From: Pseudomonadota bacterium
GTDB taxonomy: Bacteria; Pseudomonadota; Gammaproteobacteria; Burkholderiales; JABEVD01
Reading direction: 5' to 3'
DNA: 64,000 nucleotides
Assembly (NCBI GenBank): GCA_021835845.1
Contig: JAKBJU010000003.1
Location: 1-64,000 of the forward strand
Position 1 is the stretch's first letter. Each line of letters starts with the position of its first letter. The translations under genes were made by a program, and so were the position numbers. Below are positions 55,455 through 64,000 of this stretch, piece after piece. The notes under the pieces are model-generated. The model was given only the letters and a program-made list of their open reading frames with translations. It did no database searches and was not told where the DNA came from.

Positions 55455-55925
55455 ATGAAGCAAATGCAAAAAGGTTTTACCCTGATCGAATTGATGATCG
55501 TGGTTGCCATCATCGGCATCCTGGCCGCTGTCGCCATTCCGCAGTATCAGGATTATGTCACCCGGACCAAGCTGTCCAATGCTGCTACCTTCGCGAATCC
55601 GATCAAGACCGCGATTGCTGAATATGCTCAAGAGAATGGGGCGCTCCCCACCTTTACTGCAGCCAATGGTGCGGCTGCAGGCTGGACCAGTTTGGGGCTT
55701 TCTGGTGCTCCGACGACAACTACAGAGGTGAGTTCAGTTAGCATGGCGTCGGGAGGTATTTTGACATTGACTTTGTCTGTCCCTGTTTCAGTAAATGGAA
55801 CTGTGACTTCGGCTCCGACGGTAATAATGACACCAACTGTTGGGCCAACGAGCGTTACATGGGGCAATGCTTGTACGCCTACTGGAAGTGCAAACATGAT
55901 CAAGGAATTCCCTGGTTGCTCCTGA
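55455..55925 (+). CDS. pilA: type IV major pilin PilA
   Basis: A 156-aa pilin: 7-residue leader ending in Gly, cleavage before [20 protein letters not shown] (Glu5 and N-methylation site present). The helix continues [32 protein letters not shown]. The C-terminal D-region is bounded by two Cys (GNACTPTG ... FPGCS); the protein ends in Ser directly after the last Cys. Codon use in the middle (Ser/Thr/Gly-rich, AT-richer) differs from neighbours, as often in pilins under diversifying selection. Confidence 0.95.
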   Translation: MKQMQKGFTLIELMIVVAIIGILAAVAIPQYQDYVTRTKLSNAATFANPIKTAIAEYAQENGALPTFTAANGAAAGWTSLGLSGAPTTTTEVSSVSMASGGILTLTLSVPVSVNGTVTSAPTVIMTPTVGPTSVTWGNACTPTGSANMIKEFPGCS

Positions 55926-55942
55926 TCTGAAGTGTGACCCGG

Positions 55943-55973
55943 AAAAACCCGCCACCCAGGTGGCGGGTTTTTT
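55943..55973 (+). terminator. rho-independent terminator of pilA
   Basis: Stem AAACCCGCCAC / GTGGCGGGTTT, 4-nt loop CCAG, then a T-rich run. It follows pilA by about 20 bp. Confidence 0.9.
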
Positions 55974-56073
55974 ATTGACGAGGAAATCCGCATGTTTCAT
56001 TTTTCGGGGTAAATCTTGACAGGATCGGATTGGCCAGACTAGACTAAGTTCGTTTCTCCTGGAGGGTGTCGCC

Positions 56074-56322
56074 ATGCATTCCGTCAATATGTTGCAAGCC
56101 AAGTCCAGCCTGTCTCGCCTGGTGGAAGCCATCGAACAGGGAGAAGAGCGCGAAATAATCATTGCGCGAAACGGGCGCCCGGCTGCCAAGCTGGTTCCCA
56201 TGGAGGCTTCAATGCCCGGACAGCGCATCGGCATAGCAAAAGGCGCGTTCGAGGTGCCGGGCAATATCGACACGAGCAATGCCGAGGTGGCCGATCTGTT
56301 TCTGGGGAGATTGGCCCCTTGA
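56074..56322 (+). CDS. type II toxin-antitoxin antitoxin, Phd/YefM family
   Basis: An 82-aa antitoxin: VNMLQAKSSLSRLVEAIEQGEEREIIIARNGRPAAKLVPM is the Phd/YefM DNA-binding fold, and the C-terminal part (PGNIDTSNAEVADLFLG) is the toxin-binding tail. It overlaps the toxin gene by 4 bp and likely autoregulates the operon. Confidence 0.9.
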   Translation: MHSVNMLQAKSSLSRLVEAIEQGEEREIIIARNGRPAAKLVPMEASMPGQRIGIAKGAFEVPGNIDTSNAEVADLFLGRLAP

Positions 56323-56705
56323 ATCTTCTTTTGGATACGCATGTGGTGTTGTGGGCCATCGCGGACGATCCTCGCCTTTCGGCCAGGGCGCGGGAGCTGA
56401 TTCTGGCGCCGCACAGCGCGGTCTGGGTCAGCGCGGTCAGTATATGGGAGATTGCCATCAAGCATGGTCTGGGGCGCGGTGATATGCCGATCTCGGGACA
56501 GGACGCGCTGCGCTACTTCCGGCAGGCGGGGTATCGTTTTCTCGCCATCGAGCCTGAGCATGCGGCAGAAGTCGAAAAGTTGCCCGATTACCACCAGGAC
56601 CCGTTTGACCGGCTGCTTGTCGCCCAGGCGCTTGTCGAGCCCATGCGGCTCGTCACTCACGACATGACGGTGGCGCGATACAGTGATACCATCATCCCTG
56701 TTTGA
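56319..56705 (+). CDS. PIN-domain toxin (VapC-like)
   Basis: A 128-aa PIN-domain ribonuclease. Acidic residues are visible in NLLLDTHVVLWAI (Asp), VSAVSIWEIAIKHGLG (Glu) and QDPFDRLLVAQAL (Asp). It starts at TTG 56319. This VapC subfamily (LLDTHVVLW) is normally paired with Phd/YefM antitoxins, as here. It appears intact and sits between pilA and the GT-C gene. Confidence 0.9.
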   Translation: MNLLLDTHVVLWAIADDPRLSARARELILAPHSAVWVSAVSIWEIAIKHGLGRGDMPISGQDALRYFRQAGYRFLAIEPEHAAEVEKLPDYHQDPFDRLLVAQALVEPMRLVTHDMTVARYSDTIIPV

Positions 56706-56763
56706 CCGAAGGCTTGCCCCACCTGCGCTTTCCGTCCGGGAACACATTGAAACTGGAATTCCG

Positions 56764-58416
56764 ATGCCGTTGTCCGACAAACCCCTGTTCAGCCTGGATT
56801 TCCCCCTGCAGGGGAAGGCTCCCTTTTTGATTCTCGCTTTCTTCCTGTTTGTCGCCATCGATGCCCTTTACGGGAAGTTCCTGTGGAACCCGCTGGTTTT
56901 CGACGATCATAATTTCTTCAGGAAGGAACTCGTCGAGGGTTATGCCCATGCTTCATTCCATTTCGATTTGAGGTGGTTCGCCTATGCTTCCCTAGGCTGG
57001 ACCTACAGGCTTTTCGGCGCGGACCTGATCTGGTTCAGGGTGGGCAACATGCTGCTGCATTTCGCGGCCTCGCTGTGCCTGTTCTTTTTCCTGCGACGCC
57101 TTTTCAACATCGTGCTGAAGGAGCCATCCGGGCTTTCCAACGACTGGCTGGCCTTTTTCGCCGCGCTGATTTTTGCGCTCGATCCGGTATCGGTCTATGC
57201 GGCAGGCTATCTCATCGAGCGCTCGATCGTGATGGCGACGCTCTTCGGTTTCCTGATGCTGCTCGCCTATGTGGAAGGCGTGGTGCGGGATCAGAAGATC
57301 TGGTTTTTCGTCTCCGCTGCTTTCTATTTCCTGGCCGTGTTTTCCAAGGAGCATGCGGTGATGCTTCCCGCCGTTGCCCTGGCGCTGACCCCCCTCCTGA
57401 AAAAGCCATCGAGGCAGTGGCTGAAGGAATTCTGGCTGCCTTTCCTGCTTTTTGCCTGCATCGGCATCCTGGTGGTGCTCAAGGCGAAGGGCGTGCTGGG
57501 CTCGGCTTACGAGATTTACGGCGCGGCCATGATCGAATCGGAAAAGATCGAGGCGTCGCATGCCTATGCCCTGAGCATGCTGACCCAGTCCGGGCTTTTC
57601 TTCAAGTACCTGCTCCTCTGGCTGTTTCCGGATCCGGCCATGATGTCGGTGGACATGAGGGAGCCCTTTGCCTCCAGCTATTTTTCGCCACTTCGGATTC
57701 TGGGGCTGATTGCGTTCCTGGCGTATCCGGTGGCTGCCCTGAAGCTCCTTCTGCAGGGCGGGAGGCGGGGGCTGGCAGGATTCGGCCTGCTTTTCCCCTG
57801 GCTGCTTTTCATGACGGAGCTTTCGACCGTCAGGATACAGGAGTCCTTCGTGCTTTACCGCAGCTACCTGTGGATGGGCGGCTTCTTTTCAGTCCTGCCG
57901 TTCGTTTTTTCGAAATTACCTGCGAAAGCCGCATTCATCCTGCTGCTCGCGGCATCCGCAGCGCTTTTCCCGCTGGCGAGGGAAGAGCTGGTTTCCTTTT
58001 CCAGCCCTTTGCTGTTGTGGGGCGATGCGGCGAGGCTGGTCGAAGGCCGGTCCGGTTTGGTGGGAGTTGACAGGATCTACTACAACCTCGGGAAGGCGGA
58101 GCTGGACGAGGGGCGTTATCCCGATGCGATCCGGGATTTCACCAGGGTGGTCGGGATCAGTCCGAAAGTCTACCAAGCCTGGTATAACCGGGGGTATGCC
58201 TACTATTACGAGCAGAAATTTGAGCTTGCGATTCATGACTTCGACAGGGCGCTCGAATTAGGTCCGGACTATGCGCAAGGCTATTTCATGCGCGCGCTCG
58301 CCTATCGGCAGATGAAGCAGGAAGCCCCCGCGCTTGCCGATTTCGGGAAAAGCTGCGATCTCGGATTTCAAAGAGGCTGCGTCAAATGGAAGGAGATGAA
58401 GAAACATCTGTTCTGA
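56764..58416 (+). CDS. multi-TM GT-C-like protein with C-terminal TPR repeats; possible pilin glycosyltransferase
   Basis: A 550-aa protein: about 10-11 TM segments in residues 1-430 and at least two TPR units at the C-terminus (DRIYYNLGKAELDEGRYPDAIRDFTRVVGISP; QAWYNRGYAYYYEQKFELAIHDFDRALELGP). The first large loop holds an acidic FDDHNFF motif, like the metal/substrate-binding DD of GT-C transferases (PMT/TMTC type). Position downstream of pilA suggests O-glycosylation of pilin, but this is inference. ATG 56764 is chosen because it precedes the first TM without excess N-terminus. Confidence 0.7.
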   Translation: MPLSDKPLFSLDFPLQGKAPFLILAFFLFVAIDALYGKFLWNPLVFDDHNFFRKELVEGYAHASFHFDLRWFAYASLGWTYRLFGADLIWFRVGNMLLHFAASLCLFFFLRRLFNIVLKEPSGLSNDWLAFFAALIFALDPVSVYAAGYLIERSIVMATLFGFLMLLAYVEGVVRDQKIWFFVSAAFYFLAVFSKEHAVMLPAVALALTPLLKKPSRQWLKEFWLPFLLFACIGILVVLKAKGVLGSAYEIYGAAMIESEKIEASHAYALSMLTQSGLFFKYLLLWLFPDPAMMSVDMREPFASSYFSPLRILGLIAFLAYPVAALKLLLQGGRRGLAGFGLLFPWLLFMTELSTVRIQESFVLYRSYLWMGGFFSVLPFVFSKLPAKAAFILLLAASAALFPLAREELVSFSSPLLLWGDAARLVEGRSGLVGVDRIYYNLGKAELDEGRYPDAIRDFTRVVGISPKVYQAWYNRGYAYYYEQKFELAIHDFDRALELGPDYAQGYFMRALAYRQMKQEAPALADFGKSCDLGFQRGCVKWKEMKKHLF

Positions 58417-58500
58417 GCGGGAGCGCGGGCTTGATCCCAGCCTGATGGGAGATATGGCAATTTCGACTATAGTGAGTCATGGACTGATTATCGAAATGCG

Positions 58501-60693
58501 ATGTCACTCAAATCCCAAAACTCGATTCAAGGCATACTGCCTGCAGCTCCCTACCGCATCCTCCTGGTCGATGACGATCCTGTCGTCCTGAAGGCGCTGC
58601 TGCATACTTTCCGCCGAGACAATTACCAGATCGTGTCCGCCGTCAATGGCGAGGATGCGCTGGGGCAACTGAAGCGTTCGCGGTTTAATGTGCTGATTGC
58701 GGATTACCGGATGCCGGTGATGGACGGCCTGGAGCTGCTCTCGAGGGCAAGAACGATTCAGCCCGACATGGTCAGGATTCTCCTGACCGTTCAGGGCGAC
58801 ATCGCTCCCGTGATGGGTGCGATCGGCGATGGGCTCGCCTTCAAGTTCGCGCTCAAGCCGTGGAAGGAAGATGAGTTGCGCACCTTGACGAATCTCGCCA
58901 TCGAGCAATATGAAAAGGCCAGGGCGGAGCTTCCCGGGCAGAAATCGGTCGAGATCGTGGCGCTTTCCAAGCTGATGGTGACGAACAGGAGCCAGCTCGC
59001 CGTGATGCTCAACAAGCATGGCGTGCTTTCCATGGAGCAGGTGCAGGAACTCAACCGGCTCCAGGTCGCAAGACGTGAGCCGCTCATCAAGGTTCTTCTG
59101 GAGCAGAACTGGGTGACGGAAAAGGAAATCAGGGGCCTGTTGCGCAGGGAACTCCAGATGGAGGAAGTGACGCTTTCCGATTACCAGGTCGATTCGGCGG
59201 TGGCCTCCCTTGTGCCGATGAGCTTTTGCGAGCGGCAGCTCGTCGTTCCGCTCAAGCTGGAAGGCAAGCGCTTCACGCTTGCGGTTGCAGATCCGCTCGA
59301 TCTCGGTCTGATCGACGATCTGCGCTTCGTGTCCGGACTCAACATCCATACCGTCGTGGCCGACATTGCCGCCATCCAGGCCAAGATGATCGAGATTTAT
59401 CAGCCGGACAAGGTGATGGATTTCAGGGACCTGGAAACGCTGCTTTCCAGGGTCGATCCTTACGAGGGGATAGAGATCGTCATCGACGATGCCGATGAGC
59501 AGTCTCTCGAAGAACTCCTGATTGGAGAGGAGCCTCCTGCCATCAGGATCGTCAATGCCATCATACTGGAGGCGATCCGGCTGGGGGCGAGCGATGTGCA
59601 TGTCCAGCCCAGGGCGAAAAGCGTCGTCGTGCGCTACCGCATAGACGGCGTTCTGATGGACAAGATCAATATCCCGCTGCAGCTGCTGCAATCGATCGTG
59701 TCCCGCATCAAGATCATGTCCGAACTCGACATCAGCGAAAGGCGCAGGCCCCAGGACGGCAGGATCACCGCCAGAACCCCGATGCGCGTCGTTGATCTCA
59801 GGATTTCGACCCTTCCCACTGTCAACGGCGAGAAGGTGGTGATGCGCATCCTGGACCGGAATTCGAGGATACACAGCCTGGAAGGATTGCGGTTTTCCCA
59901 GCCGGATCTTGCCAAGGTGCTCAATTTCATCGACAAGCCGCAGGGCATAATCCTTGCGACCGGCCCCACGGGGAGCGGCAAGACGACGACCCTGTACGCC
60001 CTCTTGCAGCACAATGCTTCCCCGGCCAAGAATTATGTCACGATCGAGGACCCTGTCGAATACTACATGGACATGGCAGGGCAGGTGTTGATCCGGGAAA
60101 AGATAGGACTGACCTTCCCGGTCGTGCTGCGCTCGATATTGAGGCAGGATCCCGATGTCGTCTTGCTCGGCGAGATAAGGGACTTCGAGACGGCGGAAGT
60201 CGCCTTCCATGCCGCACTCACCGGGCATGTGGTCTTTTCCACGCTCCACACCAATTCTGCCGTGGCGACCCTCTCCAGGCTTTTCGATCTGGGATTGAAG
60301 CCATTCGTCGTGGCTGCTGCGCTGGAAGGCATCATCGCGCAGCGGCTGGTGAGGATGATCTGTCCCGAGTGCAGGGAAGAGAACCGCATGGCTTCGGTTC
60401 TTCTGCCGAGGCTGGGTCCGGTCTTTCTCGGAAATGAGGTCAGCGCCAGCAAGGGAAAGGGATGCTCGCATTGCAACGGCACGGGTTACAAGGGGAGGCT
60501 CGGCATCTACGAGGTGCTCGCCCCCGATGAGGAAATGCGCCACCTCATCGCATCGGGTGCGAGCATCCTCGATATCTCTCGGGTTGCGCAGAAGATAGGC
60601 ACTTCGTCCTTGCTGGAAGATGCGCTCGTCAAGGTCAATCAGGGGCTGACCAGCATCGAGGAGGTGCTTCGCGTTCTGGGGCCGCAAGTTTAG
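58501..60693 (+). CDS. GspE/PulE-type ATPase with N-terminal receiver domain
   Basis: A 730-aa protein. REC domain about residues 18-130, with ILLVDDDP, phospho-acceptor Asp about 68 in LIADYRMP, and KPW near its end. An MshEN-like domain follows (GVLSMEQVQELNRLQVARREPLIKVLLEQNWVT). The ATPase has Walker A ATGPTGSGKTTTLYALL, EDPVEYYMD, Walker B DPDVVLLGEIRD, STLHTNSAVATL and Cys pairs CPECREE / CSHCNGTGYKGR. No GspF gene and no histidine kinase are next to it. Its stop overlaps the convergent PEBP gene by 4 bp. Confidence 0.9.
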   Translation: MSLKSQNSIQGILPAAPYRILLVDDDPVVLKALLHTFRRDNYQIVSAVNGEDALGQLKRSRFNVLIADYRMPVMDGLELLSRARTIQPDMVRILLTVQGDIAPVMGAIGDGLAFKFALKPWKEDELRTLTNLAIEQYEKARAELPGQKSVEIVALSKLMVTNRSQLAVMLNKHGVLSMEQVQELNRLQVARREPLIKVLLEQNWVTEKEIRGLLRRELQMEEVTLSDYQVDSAVASLVPMSFCERQLVVPLKLEGKRFTLAVADPLDLGLIDDLRFVSGLNIHTVVADIAAIQAKMIEIYQPDKVMDFRDLETLLSRVDPYEGIEIVIDDADEQSLEELLIGEEPPAIRIVNAIILEAIRLGASDVHVQPRAKSVVVRYRIDGVLMDKINIPLQLLQSIVSRIKIMSELDISERRRPQDGRITARTPMRVVDLRISTLPTVNGEKVVMRILDRNSRIHSLEGLRFSQPDLAKVLNFIDKPQGIILATGPTGSGKTTTLYALLQHNASPAKNYVTIEDPVEYYMDMAGQVLIREKIGLTFPVVLRSILRQDPDVVLLGEIRDFETAEVAFHAALTGHVVFSTLHTNSAVATLSRLFDLGLKPFVVAAALEGIIAQRLVRMICPECREENRMASVLLPRLGPVFLGNEVSASKGKGCSHCNGTGYKGRLGIYEVLAPDEEMRHLIASGASILDISRVAQKIGTSSLLEDALVKVNQGLTSIEEVLRVLGPQV

Positions 60694-61211
60694 CGTCTTC
60701 GGTATTTGCCGACGAGTTCGACTTCGTCGAGAATATGACCTTTCATGGCATTTTCGATATCGTTTTTCGACGCCATGCCGAGATCCGGCAGGAGGATATC
60801 GAGCGCATAGAGCCTGTGGAAATAGCGGTGGTTGCCTACCGGAGGGCATGGCCCGCCATATGTCGTGCGCTTGAAGTCCGTCCAGCCCGAGAGCGTCCCT
60901 GGCGGAAGATTTCGGATTCCTTCGGCAAGCGAAGCAGTTTCCGGAGGAAGGTTGTAGAGCAGCCAATGGGTCCAGTCCATCCTGGGATGTTCGGGATCCG
61001 GAGCATCCGGGTCGTCAATGAAAAGAACCAGGCTTTTCGCCCCCTTGGGGATGCCGCTGAAGGCGAGCGGCGGCGAAATGTTCAGGCCGTCGCAGGTGTA
61101 TTTTGCAGGGATCTGTCCGCCATCCAGGAAGGCAGAAGAAGTCAGAATCATGTTTCCTCCCGCCATGGCTGCAGGCACCAAAAAAAGAAAAAGAATTGCG
61201 ACAAGTCTCAT
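60690..61211 (-). CDS. YbhB/YbcL-family (PEBP-like) protein, exported
   Basis: A 173-aa protein: signal peptide MRLVAILFLFLVPAAMAGG, then the PEBP fold (ISPPLAFSGIPKGAKSLVLFIDDPDAPD; MDWTHWLLYNLPPE; GGPCPPVGNHRYFHRLYALD). Bacterial PEBP proteins bind small ligands; the function is unknown. Convergent to the PulE gene and divergent from dnaE. Confidence 0.92.
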   Translation of the reverse strand: MRLVAILFLFLVPAAMAGGNMILTSSAFLDGGQIPAKYTCDGLNISPPLAFSGIPKGAKSLVLFIDDPDAPDPEHPRMDWTHWLLYNLPPETASLAEGIRNLPPGTLSGWTDFKRTTYGGPCPPVGNHRYFHRLYALDILLPDLGMASKNDIENAMKGHILDEVELVGKYRRR

Positions 61212-61258
61212 TTTTGCAGAATAGACGAAATTTCCGGGGGTGGTGTTAAAATGTCCCC

Positions 61259-64000
61259 ATGTCGGATCCCCGTTTTGTCCACCTCAGGCTGCACAGCGAA
61301 TACTCCGTGTCGGACAGCATCGTCAGGCTGGACGATGCGCTTGAAGCCGCCCGGCAGGATGCCATGCCGGCGCTCGCGCTCACGGATCTATCCAATGTAT
61401 TTGGCCTAGTGAAATTCTATCTTGCAGCACGGCAAAAAGGCGTGAAGCCGATTGCGGGCTGCGATGTCTGGCTGGAAAATGGCTATCGCATGCTCCTGCT
61501 TTGCCAGTCCAGGGCGGGTTACCTGAAACTATGCGAGATACTCTCTCGCGCATACAGGAAGAACCAGAACCGGGGAAGGGCGGAAGTCAGGGCGCAATGG
61601 TTCGAGGAAGTCGGCAGCGAAGGCCTGATCGCCATGTCCGGCGCGCACCTCGGAGAAATTGGCCAGCTTCTGCTGCAGGGCGGCGATGCCGTCGATGCCG
61701 CAAGAAAATGGAGTTCGCTTTTCCCGGGGCGCTTCTACATCGAACTGCAGAGGGTGGATCAGCAGAGCGAACTCTGCGTCCAGCATTCGATCAGGCTGGC
61801 TTCCTTGCTGGGGCTTCCCGTGGTTGCGACCCATCCCGTTCAATTCATGCGCCGCGAGGATTACAAGGCGCATGAAGCCAGGGTTTGCATCGCGGAAGGA
61901 TCGATACTGGGAGACCCTCGCAGAACCAGGCATTTCAGCGAGGAGCAGTATTTCAAGACCCAGGAGGAAATGGCCGGGCTGTATGCCGATATTCCGGAGG
62001 CGCTCGAGAACGGCGTCGAAATCGCGAAGCGCTGCAATCTGACCCTTGAAATAGGCAACAACAAGCTGCCTGCGTTTCCCACGCCGGAGCAGCAGGGGCT
62101 CGACGAATATCTGCGCGGGCAGGCCGTCTCCGGCCTGTCGAAGCGCATGGCGACGCTCTATCCCGATCCGGAAGAGCGCGAGAGGCAGTATCCGAAGTAC
62201 ATGGAGCGGCTGGAATTCGAGGTCGCCATGATTCACAGGATGGGATTCCCCGGCTATTTTCTGATCGTCGCCGATTTCATCAACTGGGCGAAAGGAAACG
62301 GCGTGCCGGTGGGGCCGGGAAGGGGGTCGGGAGCTGGCTCTCTGGTCGCCTATTGCCTCGGCATCACCGATCTCGATCCGCTCAGGTACGATCTGCTTTT
62401 CGAGCGCTTCCTGAATCCCGAACGCGTTTCCATGCCCGACTTCGATATCGATTTCTGCCAGGACGGGCGGGAGCGCGTGATCGAATACGTCAGGCAAAAA
62501 TACGGCGAGGAAAGCGTTTCGCAGATCGCGACTTTCGGCACCATGGCGGCGAAAGCCGTGGTGAGGGACGTGGGGCGCGTGCTCGATCTTCCCTACGGAT
62601 TCGTCGATTCGCTGGCGAAACTGATTCCTTTCGAGATCGGCATGACGCTCAGAAAGGCTCGCGAGCAGGAGCCCGAAATCAACCTGAGGGCCGAGCAGGA
62701 AGAGGAGGTTTCCGAGCTTCTGGAGCTTGCAACAGCGCTGGAAGGACTGACCCGCAATGTCGGGATGCATGCGGGAGGGGTGCTGATCGCACCTGGCAGG
62801 CTGACGGATTTTTGCCCCGTCTATTGCACGGAAGGGAGCGAAGCGGTGGTCAGCCAGTTCGACAAGGACGATGTCGAGAAGGTGGGGCTCGTCAAGTTCG
62901 ACTTTCTGGGCCTGAGAACCCTGACCATCCTGGACTGGGCGGTGAGATATCTCAGGATGCTCGACGGGAATGAAGAGGCTTTTTCCATCGAGTCCATTCC
63001 GCTCGACGACCCCGCCACTTACAAGCTATTGAAAGCCTGCGATACGACGGCGGTTTTTCAGCTCGAATCGAGGGGAATGAAGGATCTCGTGAGGCGGTTG
63101 CAGCCGGACTGCTTCGAGGACATCATCGCGCTGGTGGCGCTGTTCAGGCCGGGGCCGCTGCAATCCGGCATGGTCGACGACTTCATCAACCGCAAACACG
63201 GCAGGGCCAGGGTCGATTATTTCCATCCGGATCTCGAAGGGGTGCTGAAGCCGACTTATGGCGTGATCGTTTATCAGGAACAGGTGATGCAGATCGCCCA
63301 GATCCTGGGCGGCTATTCCCTGGGCGCCGCAGATCTTCTTCGGCGCGCGATGGGCAAGAAGAAACCCGAAGAAATGGCGAAGCATCGCAGCATCTTCGTC
63401 GGGGGAGCGCTCGAGCGCGGTGTGGCCGAATGGCAGGCGCAGCAGCTCTTCGATCTCATGGAAAAGTTCGCAGAATACGGCTTCAACAAGTCGCATTCGG
63501 CGGCCTATGCGCTGGTCGCCTATCAGACCGCCTATCTCAAGGCGCATTATCCCGCTGCATTCATGGCGGCCACGCTTTCAGCCGACATGGACGACACCGA
63601 CAAGGTGCACAATTTTCACGACGACTGCCTGGCGAACGGCCTCGAAATGCTTCCCCCTGACATCAACAGGAGCGATTACCGCTTCTTTCCGGTGGACTTG
63701 AAGCGGATACGCTATGGCCTCGGGGCGGTGAAGGGGACGGGAGAGGCCGCTATTCTCGCCATTCTGGAAGCGCGGAAGGACGGGGACTTCAGGGACATTT
63801 TTGATTTTTGCAGACGGGTGGACAGAAGGACGGTGAACCGTCGCGTGATCGAGTCGCTGGTCCGGGCGGGCGCATTCGATGGCCTCAATCCGAACCGGAA
63901 GAGCCTGCTCGCGTCGGTCGGTTTGGCAATGGAAGGCGCCGAGCAGTCGAGCCGGGCCGCCAACCAGCATTCCCTCTTCGACGATGCAGAAGAAGAGCTC
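61259..64000 (+). CDS. dnaE: DNA polymerase III alpha subunit, 5' part
   Basis: The first 914 codons of the replicative polymerase (about 1150 expected); it runs off the window. N-terminal PHP domain (FVHLRLHSEYSVSDSIVRLDDAL), palm domain with catalytic acidic pair in MPDFDIDFCQDGRERVIEYV, and the PolC/DnaE fingers (YGVIVYQEQVMQIAQILGGYSLGAADLLRRAMGKKK). The start ATG 61259 lies within 50 bp of the PEBP start, so the divergent promoters must overlap. Confidence 0.95.
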   Translation, partial: MSDPRFVHLRLHSEYSVSDSIVRLDDALEAARQDAMPALALTDLSNVFGLVKFYLAARQKGVKPIAGCDVWLENGYRMLLLCQSRAGYLKLCEILSRAYRKNQNRGRAEVRAQWFEEVGSEGLIAMSGAHLGEIGQLLLQGGDAVDAARKWSSLFPGRFYIELQRVDQQSELCVQHSIRLASLLGLPVVATHPVQFMRREDYKAHEARVCIAEGSILGDPRRTRHFSEEQYFKTQEEMAGLYADIPEALENGVEIAKRCNLTLEIGNNKLPAFPTPEQQGLDEYLRGQAVSGLSKRMATLYPDPEERERQYPKYMERLEFEVAMIHRMGFPGYFLIVADFINWAKGNGVPVGPGRGSGAGSLVAYCLGITDLDPLRYDLLFERFLNPERVSMPDFDIDFCQDGRERVIEYVRQKYGEESVSQIATFGTMAAKAVVRDVGRVLDLPYGFVDSLAKLIPFEIGMTLRKAREQEPEINLRAEQEEEVSELLELATALEGLTRNVGMHAGGVLIAPGRLTDFCPVYCTEGSEAVVSQFDKDDVEKVGLVKFDFLGLRTLTILDWAVRYLRMLDGNEEAFSIESIPLDDPATYKLLKACDTTAVFQLESRGMKDLVRRLQPDCFEDIIALVALFRPGPLQSGMVDDFINRKHGRARVDYFHPDLEGVLKPTYGVIVYQEQVMQIAQILGGYSLGAADLLRRAMGKKKPEEMAKHRSIFVGGALERGVAEWQAQQLFDLMEKFAEYGFNKSHSAAYALVAYQTAYLKAHYPAAFMAATLSADMDDTDKVHNFHDDCLANGLEMLPPDINRSDYRFFPVDLKRIRYGLGAVKGTGEAAILAILEARKDGDFRDIFDFCRRVDRRTVNRRVIESLVRAGAFDGLNPNRKSLLASVGLAMEGAEQSSRAANQHSLFDDAEEEL

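Noticed and set aside
58504-60966. 820-aa minus-strand frame opposite the REC-PulE gene
   Set aside because: Shadow; the plus-strand frame carries all ATPase and receiver motifs.

Overview
The window looks like a chromosome segment of a betaproteobacterium, probably order Nitrosomonadales. This rests on gene order and protein resemblance only: sspA-sspB beside nif3/htrA, a mla-ABC-bolA-murA-his-hint-tat block on one strand, kdsD-kdsC-lptCAB-rpoN-hpf-ptsN-hprK-rapZ, and short-form HisG. No database search was possible. Coding density is very high, with many 1-4 bp stop/start overlaps and frequent GTG or TTG starts. The only gene-free stretch over 300 bases is 1399-1807.

Layout. 1-1800 is a degraded mobile segment next to tRNA-Thr(TGT). 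It holds a truncated IS3-type transposase, a VRR-NUC nuclease gene, two overlapping small genes of unknown function, and then an array of six paired direct repeats (1417-1591). In that array the two copies inside each pair match, but the pairs differ from one another. I consider it the best candidate for something undescribed. 1925-8914 is housekeeping: sspB, sspA, nif3, htrA/degQ, tatD, tcdA, rlmD, gluQ, and a DsrC/TusE-family protein lacking both signature cysteines. 8928-22181 is one long minus-strand block running from mlaFEDCB through an ABC exporter, bolA, murA and hisGDBHAFIE to hint and tatABC.

22288-35859 (plus strand) is an MSHA-like type IV pilus/secretion cluster: secretin, TPR protein, GspE-type ATPase, GspF-type platform protein, GspL/M-like proteins and four pilin-like proteins. 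An ABC ATPase gene begins the cluster and its probable ABC-2 permease lies near the other end. A perfect 44-bp palindrome at 35862-35905 separates it from a convergent cation/proton antiporter gene.

37971-46244 holds Kdo and LPS-transport genes, rpoN, and the nitrogen-PTS branch (hpf, ptsN, hprK, rapZ), then a NusG-II/Gx-transporter pair. 46249-48910 holds ubiX and sucCD. 48977-55283 is a signalling group: PP2C phosphatase, FHA protein, MBL-fold phosphodiesterase, a GAF-domain PulE ATPase and a GAF/HD-GYP protein. pilA follows with a textbook sigma-54 promoter, then a Phd/VapC-type toxin-antitoxin pair, a multi-TM GT-C/TPR protein that may glycosylate pilin, and a second unusual PulE ATPase with a receiver domain. 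The window ends with a PEBP protein and the first 914 codons of dnaE.

The common theme of the right half is pilus assembly and its control. Sigma-54 (rpoN at 41359) is expected to transcribe pilA, and the two sensor-fused PulE ATPases plus HD-GYP suggest control by phosphorylation and nucleotide second messengers.
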